41,651 nucleotides of DNA from an uncultured Parvularculaceae bacterium (lineage in GTDB: Bacteria > Pseudomonadota > Alphaproteobacteria > Caulobacterales > Parvularculaceae). The stretch spans positions 1-41,651 of the forward strand of contig CAJXLJ010000026.1 of NCBI GenBank assembly GCA_913055785.1. The letters run 5' to 3'. Positions within the stretch are counted from its first letter, which is position 1; each line of letters starts with the position of its first letter. Under the pieces are notes generated by a model that saw only the letters and a program-made list of their open reading frames with translations, was not told where the DNA came from and did not search any database. Positions 18,403 to 26,623 of the stretch are shown here, in pieces. Position numbers and translations under genes: made by a program.

Positions 18403-19742
18403 GCTGGGTCACCCTTTTCCAGCGCCGAGCGGAGCATTTCGAAGGTCCGGTCAATCGGGACATGCTCGCCCAGCGGCTGACTGAGAAAGTCCTCAAGTTC
18501 GGGATGTATCGCAATAGCCTTGTCGACGTCGCCGTTGGAGCCGGCGCGATAGGCGCCGATACGGATCAGCTCGCGCATATCGTCGAAAACCGCCGCAGAC
18601 GTCTTCGCCCCGGCGATCAGCGCCGCCGCCTCTTCACTGACGGCGTTCGGCATGGCGCGCGACACGGATTTCAGAATATCGACCGCCGGGAACCGGCCGC
18701 GCTCGGCGATGCGGCGGTCAAGCACGATATGCCCGTCGAGGATTGCGCGCGCCGCGTCGGCAATCGGTTCGTCATGGTCGTCACCCTCGACCAGCACCGA
18801 AAAAACGCCGGTGATATAACCCGGCCCGCCATCATCATTATATGCGCCGTCCGCGCCGGGCCCGGCGCGTTCGACCAGCGCCGGCAGCGCCGAAAAGACT
18901 GACGGCGTATAGCCCTTGGTGGCGGGCGGCTCGCCGGAAGCAAGCCCGATCTCCCGCTGCGCCATGGCGATGCGCGTCAGGGAGTCCATGAGGCAAAGCA
19001 CATGGGCGCCCTCATCCCGGAAATGTTCGGCGAGCGCCAGCGCCAGATAGCCCGCTTCGCGCCGCATCATCGCCGGTTCGTCGGAAGTCGAGACGATGAC
19101 GATCGATCTGGATAAACCTTCTGGACCCAGATGGTCTTCAAGGAAGTCGCGCACCTCGCGGCCGCGTTCGCCGATAAGAGCGATGATCGAAATATCGCAT
19201 TGGGTGTTGCGGGCGATCATGCCGAGAAGCGCCGATTTGCCGACTCCGGAACCGGAAAAGACGCCCATGCGCTGACCCGCTTTCGCCGGCGTGAAGGCGT
19301 TGAGAGCTTTCACGCCGAAGTCTACGGCCGGCCCCAGCCGCGCCCGAAGCGGCGCCGGGGGCGGCGCGGCGCGGCGCGGCCGCGGCTTCGTTCCCTCGCC
19401 CAGAGGGCCCTTGCCGTCGATCGGCCGGCCGAGCCCGTCGATCACGCGGCCGAGCCAGGCGGCGGCCGGACGAACGCTCCCCGCGTCTTTCAGAAACTTC
19501 GCCCGCGCGCCTCTCCTGACGCCGTCGAGCGCGCCGAAGGCGAGCGCCAGCCCCTTGCCCTCGCTCAATCCCACGATCTCCGCGAGCAACGGGCCGGAGG
19601 CCGTTTCGATTTCGACACGGGCGTTCATCCTCAGCGCGCCCAGCCGGTCGGCGATCTCGATCGCCCCGCCGGAGACGGCGAGAACGGCGCCTTCAATCAC
19701 AATCGGACTGAGATCGTCCGCAATGGCGGCGGCGGCGTTCAT
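18399..19742 (-). CDS. fliI: Flagellum-specific ATPase FliI
   Basis: FliI is the hexameric ATPase of the flagellar type III export system. The 447-residue protein has an N-terminal beta domain, the Walker A loop GSGVGKSALL (164-173), GERGREV (191-197), a Walker B-like strand HVLCLMDSLTR (247-257), and EPPATKGYTPSVF (271-283), which separates type III ATPases from F1 beta subunits. Proline-rich RPRRAAPPPAP at about 121-131 is a local insertion. It is divergent from ctrA, sharing a 334-bp regulatory gap, and overlaps fliJ. This fliI/ctrA neighbourhood is common in Alphaproteobacteria. Confidence 0.94.
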   Translation of the reverse strand: MNAAAAIADDLSPIVIEGAVLAVSGGAIEIADRLGALRMNARVEIETASGPLLAEIVGLSEGKGLALAFGALDGVRRGARAKFLKDAGSVRPAAAWLGRVIDGLGRPIDGKGPLGEGTKPRPRRAAPPPAPLRARLGPAVDFGVKALNAFTPAKAGQRMGVFSGSGVGKSALLGMIARNTQCDISIIALIGERGREVRDFLEDHLGPEGLSRSIVIVSTSDEPAMMRREAGYLALALAEHFRDEGAHVLCLMDSLTRIAMAQREIGLASGEPPATKGYTPSVFSALPALVERAGPGADGAYNDDGGPGYITGVFSVLVEGDDHDEPIADAARAILDGHIVLDRRIAERGRFPAVDILKSVSRAMPNAVSEEAAALIAGAKTSAAVFDDMRELIRIGAYRAGSNGDVDKAIAIHPELEDFLSQPLGEHVPIDRTFEMLRSALEKGDPA

Positions 19743-20076
19743 CAGCGAGAGCTCCCGTTAACAGGCCTAACCTTCGCGCAGGTTTGCGCGCCCGGCGAAA
19801 TTAACGGCCCCATGCTTAAGCTCGCGTAAACCGGTGAATCGCCTTATCCGAAAAAAATCCCGCAAGCTTAATGACAGGCCCCGCAAATCAAGCAATTACG
19901 GGGGTCGGGCAGTAAGAAGAGTTGTCGCCGAATTAAAAAAACGGCGTGAAAGAAGCAATTGGCGCGCGGCCGTTAACCAATGTGAAAGCATATCGTCGTT
20001 AGCATCCGCCCTACAAAACAGAGATGCGCGGTTCATGAAAGTTAAGGGGACGCCGCGCCCGACAAGGAGATAGACG
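19743..20076. promoter_or_regulatory. Divergent fliI/ctrA regulatory region with CtrA-like and GANTC sites
   Basis: This 334-bp gap is AT-richer than its surroundings and holds no convincing gene. TTAA-N7-TAAA at 19816-19830 is one mismatch from the CtrA box and is followed after 5 bp by GAATC (19836-19840), a CcrM site. A half-site TTAACCAA lies at 19973-19980. AAGGAG at 20064-20069 serves the ctrA ATG with 7-base spacing. In Caulobacter ctrA is autoregulated and its P1 promoter is methylation-sensitive; the same scheme here is inference. Confidence 0.5.
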
Positions 20077-20778
20077 ATGCGGGTTTTGCTCATCGAGGAT
20101 GACGGCGCCACCGCCCAAAGCATTGAACTGATGCTGAAATCAGACGGGTTTAATGTGTATACGACCGATCTCGGCGAAGAGGGCGTCGATCTCGGCAAGG
20201 TCTACGACTACGACATCATCCTGCTCGACCTCAACCTTCCTGACATGACCGGCTTTGACGTTCTGAAGTCCTTGCGGGTCTCGAAGATCAACACGCCGAT
20301 CCTCATTCTGACCGGCCAGGGGGACATTGAAACGAAAGTTCGCGGCCTCGGCTTCGGCGCCGACGACTATATGACGAAGCCGTTCCACAAGGACGAGCTT
20401 GTCGCCCGCATTCACGCGATTGTCCGCCGTTCGAAAGGCCACTCGCAGTCGGTCATCACCACCGGCAAGCTTGTCGTCAATCTCGACGCCAAGACGGTGG
20501 AAGTCGCCGGCCAGCGCGTGCATCTCACCGGCAAGGAATATCAGATGCTGGAGCTTCTTTCGCTCCGCAAGGGCACGACCCTGACCAAGGAGATGTTCCT
20601 CAACCACCTTTATGGCGGCATGGACGAGCCGGAACTCAAGATCATCGACGTCTTTATCTGCAAGCTGCGCAAGAAATTGGCGGCGGCGACGCAGGGCGAG
20701 CATTATATCGAAACCGTCTGGGGCCGCGGCTATGTGCTGCGCGACCCGCAGGAAGAAAAAGCGGCGGACGTCGCCTGA
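20077..20778 (+). CDS. ctrA: Cell cycle response regulator CtrA
   Basis: CtrA is the master cell-cycle transcription factor of Alphaproteobacteria, activated by the CckA-ChpT phosphorelay. The 233-residue product starts [18 protein letters not shown]. It has the phospho-acceptor Asp51 in [12 protein letters not shown], the receiver lysine in [10 protein letters not shown], and an OmpR/PhoB winged-helix domain with [18 protein letters not shown] and [10 protein letters not shown], nearly identical to Caulobacter CtrA from memory. The tail ends ADVA, so the last two residues are small and hydrophobic, like the Ala-Ala end that ClpXP recognises in Caulobacter. A strong terminator follows. Confidence 0.98.
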   Translation: MRVLLIEDDGATAQSIELMLKSDGFNVYTTDLGEEGVDLGKVYDYDIILLDLNLPDMTGFDVLKSLRVSKINTPILILTGQGDIETKVRGLGFGADDYMTKPFHKDELVARIHAIVRRSKGHSQSVITTGKLVVNLDAKTVEVAGQRVHLTGKEYQMLELLSLRKGTTLTKEMFLNHLYGGMDEPELKIIDVFICKLRKKLAAATQGEHYIETVWGRGYVLRDPQEEKAADVA

Positions 20779-20813
20779 CGCCTGCGCCCGAAAGACTTGC
20801 ACCTTTACGAAAG

Positions 20814-20838
20814 CCCCGCCTTCCGGCGGGGTTTTTCT
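20814..20838 (+). terminator. Rho-independent terminator of ctrA
   Basis: CCCCGCC (20814-20820), loop TTCC, GGCGGGG (20825-20831), then TTTTTCTTT. A perfect 7-bp GC stem with a T-run 35 bases after the ctrA stop. Confidence 0.92.
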
Positions 20839-20912
20839 TTGGGCTTGCGCTTCCGCGTAGACAGGCCCCGAGCCGCACGCTTATCTTTCTCGAGCGGAAC
20901 GGGATAACGAAC

Positions 20913-21443
20913 ATGACGACGGATCGACAGACGGAGATACGCGCAGCTCAAACGGCGGAAGACTTCGAAGCATTCGCCCGCCTCGTTACGCTTTATGTGG
21001 ACTGGTGCCGTGAGCGGTACAAAGACATGCCCTGGCTAGTCGACATGGCGTTCGGCCATCAGGCGCTCGACAAGGAACTCGAAAACCTCAGCGAAAAGTT
21101 CACGCCGCCAAACGGCAAGGTCCTCCTCGCCGTCGATGGCGACAGCGCAGTCGGCGGCGTCGCTTATCGCGCATGGCCGGACAACATCTGCGAGATGAAG
21201 CGCCTGTTCGTCGCCAAGGAAGCCGCTGGCCGCGGGCTAGGCCGCACGCTGTGTCAGGCGCTGATCGACACAGCGCGCAAGGACGGTTTTCACATCATGC
21301 GTCTCGACACCAGTCGCGATATGGTTGAAGCGATCGGCCTTTACCGGTCCTTCGGTTTCGAGGATCGCGCACCCTATATCGAATATCCGGAGCGCCTGAA
21401 GCCGATGATCCTTTTCATGGAACTGCCGCTCGGCCGGAACTAG
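20913..21443 (+). CDS. GNAT family N-acetyltransferase
   Basis: A 176-residue single-domain acetyltransferase of the GNAT fold. Motif A is visible as MKRLFVAKEAAGRGLGRTLCQAL, where the R-G-x-G-R-like pyrophosphate loop binds acetyl-CoA, followed by LDTSRDMVEAIGLYRSFGFEDRAPY, the usual motif B. The acceptor substrate cannot be read from sequence; it could be a small amine, an amino acid or a protein N-terminus. GGGA lies about 9 bases before the ATG. It is convergent with the ogt-type gene, leaving only 8 bp between stops and no visible terminator. Confidence 0.88.
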   Translation: MTTDRQTEIRAAQTAEDFEAFARLVTLYVDWCRERYKDMPWLVDMAFGHQALDKELENLSEKFTPPNGKVLLAVDGDSAVGGVAYRAWPDNICEMKRLFVAKEAAGRGLGRTLCQALIDTARKDGFHIMRLDTSRDMVEAIGLYRSFGFEDRAPYIEYPERLKPMILFMELPLGRN

Positions 21444-21451
21444 CCTTTTCC

Positions 21452-22342
21452 CTATGCCGCGCTGACCGCCTGCTCCAGGGCGAGGATCGCCTTCTTGCGC
21501 TCGACGCCCCAGCGGTAGTTGTGAATGGCCCCTGAGGAGAGGATCACCCGGTGGCAGGGAATGAGCAGTGAAATCATATTGGCGCCGACCGCCGCGCCGA
21601 CCGCGCGGGAGGCGCGGGCCGTGCAGACTTTGCGCGCAATGTCGCCGTAAGTGACGACGCCGCCAAACGGGATTTTTAACAACGCCTCCCAGACCTTGAG
21701 CTGAAAGTTCGTTCCCTGAACATGAAGGCCGAGCGGTTTGTCGAGTGGCCGGTTCGCGGCGAAGGCGAAAGCGCGGGCCGCCAGCGGTTCGATATACGCC
21801 GCGTCTTCAACAAACCGCGCCGCCGGCCAGTCGCCTTTCATTTCCGCGACTTGACCCGTTTCATCCTTTTTGCCGAAAAAGCTGAGCCAGCAGATCCCCT
21901 TTTCGGTGGCGCCAATCAGCGCTCGCCCGAAAGGGCCGGCGACGACGGCGTAGCGGATCTCGAGCCCCTCGCCTTTCTTCCGATAAGCGCCTGGCGTCAT
22001 CGCCTCGGCGACCAGAAACAGATCATGCAGCCGCGACGAGCCCGACAGCCCCGCGGAGAACGACGCATCGAGAACGCTTTCGCCGCGCGCCATTGCCTGC
22101 TTGGCTTTCCCGGCGGCGAGATATTGCAGGAAGCGCTTTGGCGAGACGCCGGCCCCGGCCTTGAAGACCCGCTGAAAATGCTGGGGCGAAAGACCGATGT
22201 GATCGGCCGTTTCCTCAAGTGACGGCTGACACTCGAAATTGTCGACCAGGTAATCAATCGCCCGCGCCACCGGCTCGTAGTCGTCGAGGCGCGTGCGAAT
22301 ACGGACGTTCAATTCCCGCGCTGTATCGCTCATCAGGGTCAT
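21452..22342 (-). CDS. AraC-type HTH / O6-alkylguanine-DNA alkyltransferase fusion
   Basis: This 296-residue protein joins an AraC-like DNA-binding domain (about 25-120, with LEETADHIGLSPQHFQRVFKAG and SFSAGLSGSSRLHDLF) to an Ogt domain (about 130-296). The Ogt part has FQLKVWEALLKIPFGGVVTYG, the arginine-finger helix ASRAVGAAVGAN and IPCHRV with acceptor Cys263. It transfers alkyl groups from O6-methylguanine to itself. Unlike E. coli Ada it lacks the N-terminal zinc domain that senses methylphosphotriesters. It may therefore be a regulator-like repair enzyme without the classical Ada switch; whether it controls genes is unknown. Confidence 0.92.
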   Translation of the reverse strand: MTLMSDTARELNVRIRTRLDDYEPVARAIDYLVDNFECQPSLEETADHIGLSPQHFQRVFKAGAGVSPKRFLQYLAAGKAKQAMARGESVLDASFSAGLSGSSRLHDLFLVAEAMTPGAYRKKGEGLEIRYAVVAGPFGRALIGATEKGICWLSFFGKKDETGQVAEMKGDWPAARFVEDAAYIEPLAARAFAFAANRPLDKPLGLHVQGTNFQLKVWEALLKIPFGGVVTYGDIARKVCTARASRAVGAAVGANMISLLIPCHRVILSSGAIHNYRWGVERKKAILALEQAVSAA

Positions 22343-22411
22343 GGGAAGAGATTACTCCCCGGCGCCCCCATAAAACACCCGTTTCTTGCGGGGGAAGCCG
22401 CGCATTTTACC

Positions 22412-22442
22412 CCCTATTAACCTTGATGGGCCGTTAATAGGG
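22412..22442. promoter_or_regulatory. Perfect 9-bp inverted repeat upstream of a small membrane protein gene
   Basis: CCCTATTAA (22412-22420) and its exact complement TTAATAGGG (22434-22442) flank a 13-base spacer, 25 bases before the next start codon and about 70 bases upstream of the divergent HTH-Ogt gene. It could be an operator for either gene or a leader hairpin. No T-run follows, so it is not a terminator. Confidence 0.45.
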
Positions 22443-22466
22443 CGCGCCAAGAAGGGAGCATGCGCC

Positions 22467-22835
22467 ATGGACGACCTTCGCTATATCGTGACCCTGGGCT
22501 TTTCCGGTTCCGACGTCATTCGGGCGGTGATCCTCGCCTTCCTGTTCGCGATGGCGACGTCCCGGCAGTCCGACGTCTGGCGGATGGCCGCTTTCGCCTT
22601 TCTCATCGACCGCTTCGTCTGGCCGATCGCCGGCATGGCGTTGTCAGGCTCCGATATTCACGCGATCTACGCTTCGGTCGGCGCCTATTTCACGGGCTTC
22701 CTCGACGATCTCGGCATCTATGTGGTGCGTTACCTCGGCCTCTGCCTGATGATGAGCGGGTTCATCGCGCTGCGCCGCCGCATCCACCATGTGAAGCCTG
22801 CGAAAACCTCGTCAAAACCGGCCTATCCCTACTAG
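22467..22835 (+). CDS. Small integral membrane protein of unknown function
   Basis: I do not recognise the family. The 122-residue product from ATG 22467 (MDDLRYIVTLGFSGSDVIRAV) has three or four hydrophobic segments at about 15-32, 40-58, 68-88 and 90-108, and a basic Pro/Lys-rich tail (RRRIHHVKPAKTSSKPAYPY). GGGAG lies about 9 bases upstream. An in-frame start at 22386 would run through the inverted repeat and is less likely. Its stop overlaps the stop of the convergent ketoacyl synthase gene within CTAG. Confidence 0.75.
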   Translation: MDDLRYIVTLGFSGSDVIRAVILAFLFAMATSRQSDVWRMAAFAFLIDRFVWPIAGMALSGSDIHAIYASVGAYFTGFLDDLGIYVVRYLGLCLMMSGFIALRRRIHHVKPAKTSSKPAYPY

Positions 22836-24043
22836 GCGGCCTTCTCAAAAGCGACGACGGCGTTCAGCCCGCCAAAGGCGAAGGAATTCGAAATCGCGAG
22901 ATCGATCTTGCGCTCGACCGCTTCGTTCGGCGCATAGTTGAGATCACATTCGGGATCGGGCTCATCATAGTTCATGGTCGGCGGCGCGACATTATTGTTG
23001 AGCGCCAGGATCGCGGCGATGCACTCAATCCCGCCGGCGGCGCCCAGCAAGTGCCCATGCATCGACTTCGTCGACGAGACGACAAGATCGTCGGCGTCTG
23101 CGCCAAAGATCGCTCTGATCGCTTTCGTCTCCGTCGGGTCATTCATCAGCGTGCCGGTGCCGTGGGCATTGATATAAACCGAGGACGCATCGCCGACAGT
23201 CACTCTTTCCAGCGCCAGCGACATGGCGCCGGACGCGCCCTCGACCGCCGGGTTGATCATGTCATTGCCGTCCGCGTTCATGCCGAAACCGGCGATCCGC
23301 GCTAGGATCGGCGCGCCGCGCTTTTTCGCCCGTTCTTCTTCCTCGAGAACAAGCACGCCCGCCCCCTCGCCGATCACAAGACCGCTGCGGTTTTTCGAAA
23401 ACGGCCGGCAGGTGGTGCGCGAGAGAATGCGCATGGCGAGCCAGGCTTCCATCCCGCCATAGGTAAGGACGCCCTCCGTCGCGCCGGCGATACCCACATC
23501 GGCGCCGCCATAGCGGATCATGTCCGCGCAAAGACCGATTGAGTGGGCGCCGGTGGAACAGGCGCTCGACACGGCGAACGAAGGTCCCCTGAGACCGTGA
23601 CGGATGGAGATGTGGCTCGACGGCGAGTTCGGGATGATCCTCAGGATGGTCAGCGGATGCGGACGTTTGCCGTTGCGGAGCATGGCGTAATAGGACTTGT
23701 CGAGCGTATCCTGTCCGCCAATCCCGGTGCCGATGATGCAGGCCGTACGCCGCCCCGTTTCCTCGTCGATTTCAAGACCGGCGTTCGCGATCGCTTCATC
23801 GGCCGCGAGCGTCGCCATATGCGAGACCTTGTCGGCGCGGCCGAGATCATTGCCGAGCGCCTTGATGCGCTCTTCAAGCCCGTCAATCGGCGCCACCGGC
23901 AAGGTGACGGATAAATCGCCAATCGCAATTTCGCGCGGCTCAATGCCGCAAACACCCTCGGACAGTCCCCGCCAGTAGCTTTTGATATCGGCGCCGATCG
24001 GAGAGACCACGCCCATGCCGGTGACGACGACGTTTCGACTCAT
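22832..24043 (-). CDS. Beta-ketoacyl-ACP synthase (KAS II-like)
   Basis: This condensing enzyme extends acyl chains by decarboxylative condensation with malonyl-ACP. The 403-residue thiolase-fold protein has the catalytic Cys162 in SSACSTGAHS, His294 in NAHGTGT, and Lys326 and His331 in STKSMHGHLLGAAGG, plus the gating SNSFAFGG near the C-terminus. All active residues are present. It lies 12 bp downstream of its own acyl carrier protein gene and away from a fabD/fabG set, so a dedicated role, such as a special long or modified acyl chain, is more likely than bulk fatty acid synthesis. It is FabF/NodE-like; the exact subfamily is not settled. Confidence 0.92.
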   Translation of the reverse strand: MSRNVVVTGMGVVSPIGADIKSYWRGLSEGVCGIEPREIAIGDLSVTLPVAPIDGLEERIKALGNDLGRADKVSHMATLAADEAIANAGLEIDEETGRRTACIIGTGIGGQDTLDKSYYAMLRNGKRPHPLTILRIIPNSPSSHISIRHGLRGPSFAVSSACSTGAHSIGLCADMIRYGGADVGIAGATEGVLTYGGMEAWLAMRILSRTTCRPFSKNRSGLVIGEGAGVLVLEEEERAKKRGAPILARIAGFGMNADGNDMINPAVEGASGAMSLALERVTVGDASSVYINAHGTGTLMNDPTETKAIRAIFGADADDLVVSSTKSMHGHLLGAAGGIECIAAILALNNNVAPPTMNYDEPDPECDLNYAPNEAVERKIDLAISNSFAFGGLNAVVAFEKAA

Positions 24044-24055
24044 GGAACGGGTTCT

Positions 24056-24310
24056 CTAGTCTTTGCTCTTGATGAGACTGTCGAGCGCATCGATGAGATC
24101 GCCGACCGAACTCATATCGCCGAACGGGTTTTCATTGGCGTTGAACGGAACCTCAACGCCGAGCTTTTCCTCGACTTCGTAAATGATCTCGACAATCGAG
24201 AAACTGTCGATGCCGAGATCGGCGATCGGCGTGTCGCGCGTCGGCGGCTGGGTCAGGCCGACGGCGTGTTCCTTGATGATGTCAAGCAACGGTTGTTCAA
24301 TATCGGCCAT
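24056..24310 (-). CDS. Acyl carrier protein (specialised)
   Basis: An 84-residue acidic four-helix carrier protein. The phosphopantetheine attachment site is Ser36 in LGIDSFSIVEI; the family usually has DSL, here DSF. Helix II and III sequence (EIIYEVEEKLGVEVPF) is typical. It differs from a housekeeping AcpP (which usually reads ADSLDTVE) and is paired with the adjacent ketoacyl synthase, so it probably serves a particular lipid or secondary pathway. Product unknown. Confidence 0.9.
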   Translation of the reverse strand: MADIEQPLLDIIKEHAVGLTQPPTRDTPIADLGIDSFSIVEIIYEVEEKLGVEVPFNANENPFGDMSSVGDLIDALDSLIKSKD

Positions 24311-24387
24311 TTCTCGTCTCTCTCTTGTTCTCGCCGGTCTTATCCGATGCCGCCCGGCATGGCTAGGCGTTTATGTAGATTAGGAAC

Positions 24388-24873
24388 CTAGTCCCGGAAG
24401 TTCTTGAATTGCAGGGGTTGCTCGATCTTCAGCCCCTTCACATAGGCGATGACGTCCTGCAGATCGTCGCGCTTCTTGCCGGTCACCCGCAACTCCTCGC
24501 CCTGGATCGCCGCCTGCACCTTGAACTTCTCGCCCTTGATTTTCTTGGCGATGTCCTTGGCCAGCTCCTTGCCGATCCCCTCCTTCAGGAGCACGCGCTG
24601 GCGCACTGACTGGCCGGCGGCGGGCTCTTCCTTCTGATAGTCGAGCGAGCCTGGCTCGATCCCGCGCTTTTGCATATTGCCCTGAAGGATCTCGTGCATC
24701 TGGCGAAGTTTCATATCGTCATCGGCGAAGATCGTAATGACGCCGTCGGAGAACTCGATCGTCGATTTAGATCCCTTGAAGTCATAGCGCGTGGTGATCT
24801 CACGCTGAACGTTCTTGACCGCATTGTCCGCTTCGGCGCGGTCGACTTCGGATACGATGTCAAATGAGGGCAT
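24388..24873 (-). CDS. yajQ: YajQ family nucleotide-binding protein
   Basis: The 161-residue protein begins MPSFDIVSEVDRAEADNAV and has TRYDFKGSKSTIEF in the first ferredoxin-like domain and KKIKGEKFKVQAAIQGEELRVTGKKRDDLQ in the second, both diagnostic of the YajQ (UPF0234) family. Members bind cyclic di-GMP in Xanthomonas, where they act as a transcription co-regulator; in E. coli the role is unclear. AAGGAG lies 9 bases before the ATG. It is divergent from the esterase gene. Confidence 0.95.
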   Translation of the reverse strand: MPSFDIVSEVDRAEADNAVKNVQREITTRYDFKGSKSTIEFSDGVITIFADDDMKLRQMHEILQGNMQKRGIEPGSLDYQKEEPAAGQSVRQRVLLKEGIGKELAKDIAKKIKGEKFKVQAAIQGEELRVTGKKRDDLQDVIAYVKGLKIEQPLQFKNFRD

Positions 24874-24999
24874 GCCCCTCTCCTTCTATTTTCCAGCTCT
24901 GCATGGTTTCCATAGCGGTATATGTTACATCTATTCTCGTTTTTAATCCTGCGAAAGTCTAAGCCAGAATACTTTTACCGGATCAGAGGACGAGCTCTT

Positions 25000-26133
25000 A
25001 TGCGTTTTGTTAGCTTCGCCGTAATTACGTATACAGCGTTGAGCTTATTACCAGCCACAGGTCAGGATTTTCCTGAGTACAAAATTGAATCCGCCATCCT
25101 CGGCGAAACCCGCACCATCCAGGTGTCGCGGCCGGATAATTTTGAATCTCGCGACCGCAAATTGCCGCTGCTCATCGCTTTGGACGGTCCATGGCACATG
25201 GATCATCTCGATCGCACGCGTGAAGCGCTTTATTTTAGCGGCCATCCAAATGTTGTGGTGATTGGTATAGAACATGAAAGTCGCGGACGCGATATGAAAT
25301 TCAAGCCGGATGAGGAATCTCCGGACGGCGGAAACGCAAACAAGTTTCTTGAGTTTATTGAACAAGAACTGATCCCATTCGCCGAAAAAGAATTTAACAC
25401 GAGCGAGTATAGAATATTTTACGGTCATTCCGCAGGCGGCGGATTTGGCGTCTACGCCCTTCTCGAAAAGCCGGAATTGTTTGACGCATATATCCTCGCC
25501 ACGCCAAATCTTTGGTGGGATGACTACTCCCTCGTAAAAGCTTTCCAGAAGCGCGCGGCTAAAGGCGAGTTCGCAGACACAGTTATTTATACTGAACTCT
25601 CAAACGAACTCGGTGAGGAAAGGCAAGGTGTTATTGAATTTTCAAAGGTAATTAAAAACTACAGCAACCCGAATTGGGGCTATTTTCACCGCGAAAATGA
25701 AAATCATAATAGCATGACGCCTCTAACCGGGTATTTCGGCCTCAAGAGCGTGTTTGCTGATTATTTTTTAACCGGCGACCTAACCCGTTATACTGCAAAA
25801 GAGGCAGTCGCGCATTTCCAGACCCTCGCAACTATATTCGGTTATGATCCTCGAATCCCGCAAAGCACGCTCGCCCATCTTGTCGCTTCTCATAAACTGG
25901 GCGGTGATTTGGAAGAGGCCTTGAAATTTGCAGAGATATTCGCCGAAACTTATCCGACCAGCAGCTACGGCATATTCAGCTACGGCGAGCTTCTTGACGC
26001 CATGGGACGTTATTGCGACGCCGCGCAAACGCTTGACCAGATCGGGGAACGATACGGCGCTGACGAATACGCAAGGCGACTACGTGAAAAGGCGCAACCG
26101 GCAGAGTGCCCGATGACCGCTTCTGAAGATTAA
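25000..26133 (+). CDS. Secreted alpha/beta hydrolase (putative esterase)
   Basis: The 377-residue product from ATG 25000 (GAGGA 9 bases upstream) has a hydrophobic signal sequence (about 1-21, ending LLPATGQ). It then has an esterase-D/enterochelin-esterase-like hydrolase domain with LLIALDGPW, the nucleophile elbow YGHSAGGGFG (Ser144) and a likely catalytic His in ENHNSM (about 236). A C-terminal helical part (about 290-360) resembles TPR repeats. Substrate unknown; siderophore esters or other acyl esters are possible. The coding sequence is clearly AT-richer than its neighbours and uses codons such as ATA, TTA and AAT more often, which suggests acquisition by transfer. Confidence 0.85.
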   Translation: MRFVSFAVITYTALSLLPATGQDFPEYKIESAILGETRTIQVSRPDNFESRDRKLPLLIALDGPWHMDHLDRTREALYFSGHPNVVVIGIEHESRGRDMKFKPDEESPDGGNANKFLEFIEQELIPFAEKEFNTSEYRIFYGHSAGGGFGVYALLEKPELFDAYILATPNLWWDDYSLVKAFQKRAAKGEFADTVIYTELSNELGEERQGVIEFSKVIKNYSNPNWGYFHRENENHNSMTPLTGYFGLKSVFADYFLTGDLTRYTAKEAVAHFQTLATIFGYDPRIPQSTLAHLVASHKLGGDLEEALKFAEIFAETYPTSSYGIFSYGELLDAMGRYCDAAQTLDQIGERYGADEYARRLREKAQPAECPMTASED

Positions 26134-26141
26134 GCGTCAGT

Positions 26142-26579
26142 CTATTTGGCAACCTTGTAGGCTTCGATAAATTCTTTCGGCATGCGCGCCGGCTTGCCGC
26201 TCTTCATGTCGATGGTCACGAACAGCGTGCGCCCGTTGAACAAGGTGTCGCCATCCGGAAAGAGGCGAATTTCGAATGATCGCGTGAGCCGGACGCGGTT
26301 GTCGTTTGCCGAAAACCAGGTAGCGACGGCGACTTCGTCTCCCCCACGAGCCGGCGCGAGATAATCAAATTCATGCCGCCAGACGACGCAACCGATCCCG
26401 ATGCGTTCATACGCCGCGAAGGTGAGGCCAAGTGCATTTGAATGCGCCCATGCGGCTTCCATCGCCCAGTCGATATAACGCACATTGTTGACATGACGGA
26501 ATTCATCGAGGTCCTCCGCGGCGACAACGCGGCGCTGCACGAATGGATCGGCGACCGGCCATGGTTTAACGTCGCTCAT
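26142..26579 (-). CDS. Acyl-CoA thioesterase, 4HBT hotdog family
   Basis: A 145-residue single hotdog domain. The segment EFRHVNNVRYIDWAMEAAW is the 4-hydroxybenzoyl-CoA thioesterase signature, followed by RHEFDYLAPARGGDEVAVATW. It probably hydrolyses acyl-CoA or acyl-ACP thioesters in the cytoplasm; chain preference is not readable. ATG 26579 has AAGG 7 bases upstream; an in-frame TTG two codons earlier is less likely. It is convergent with the esterase gene and lies just downstream of rnpB on the same strand. Confidence 0.88.
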   Translation of the reverse strand: MSDVKPWPVADPFVQRRVVAAEDLDEFRHVNNVRYIDWAMEAAWAHSNALGLTFAAYERIGIGCVVWRHEFDYLAPARGGDEVAVATWFSANDNRVRLTRSFEIRLFPDGDTLFNGRTLFVTIDMKSGKPARMPKEFIEAYKVAK

Positions 26580-26623
26580 CGGCAAACCTTATTCGGACTC
26601 CGTTCTGTTGCAACGTTGAAAGC

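Noticed and set aside
19834-20073. 79-codon open frame in the ctrA upstream region
   Set aside because: It has a Lys/Arg-rich composition without a domain, covers the putative regulatory sites and ends 3 bases before ctrA; more likely non-coding leader.
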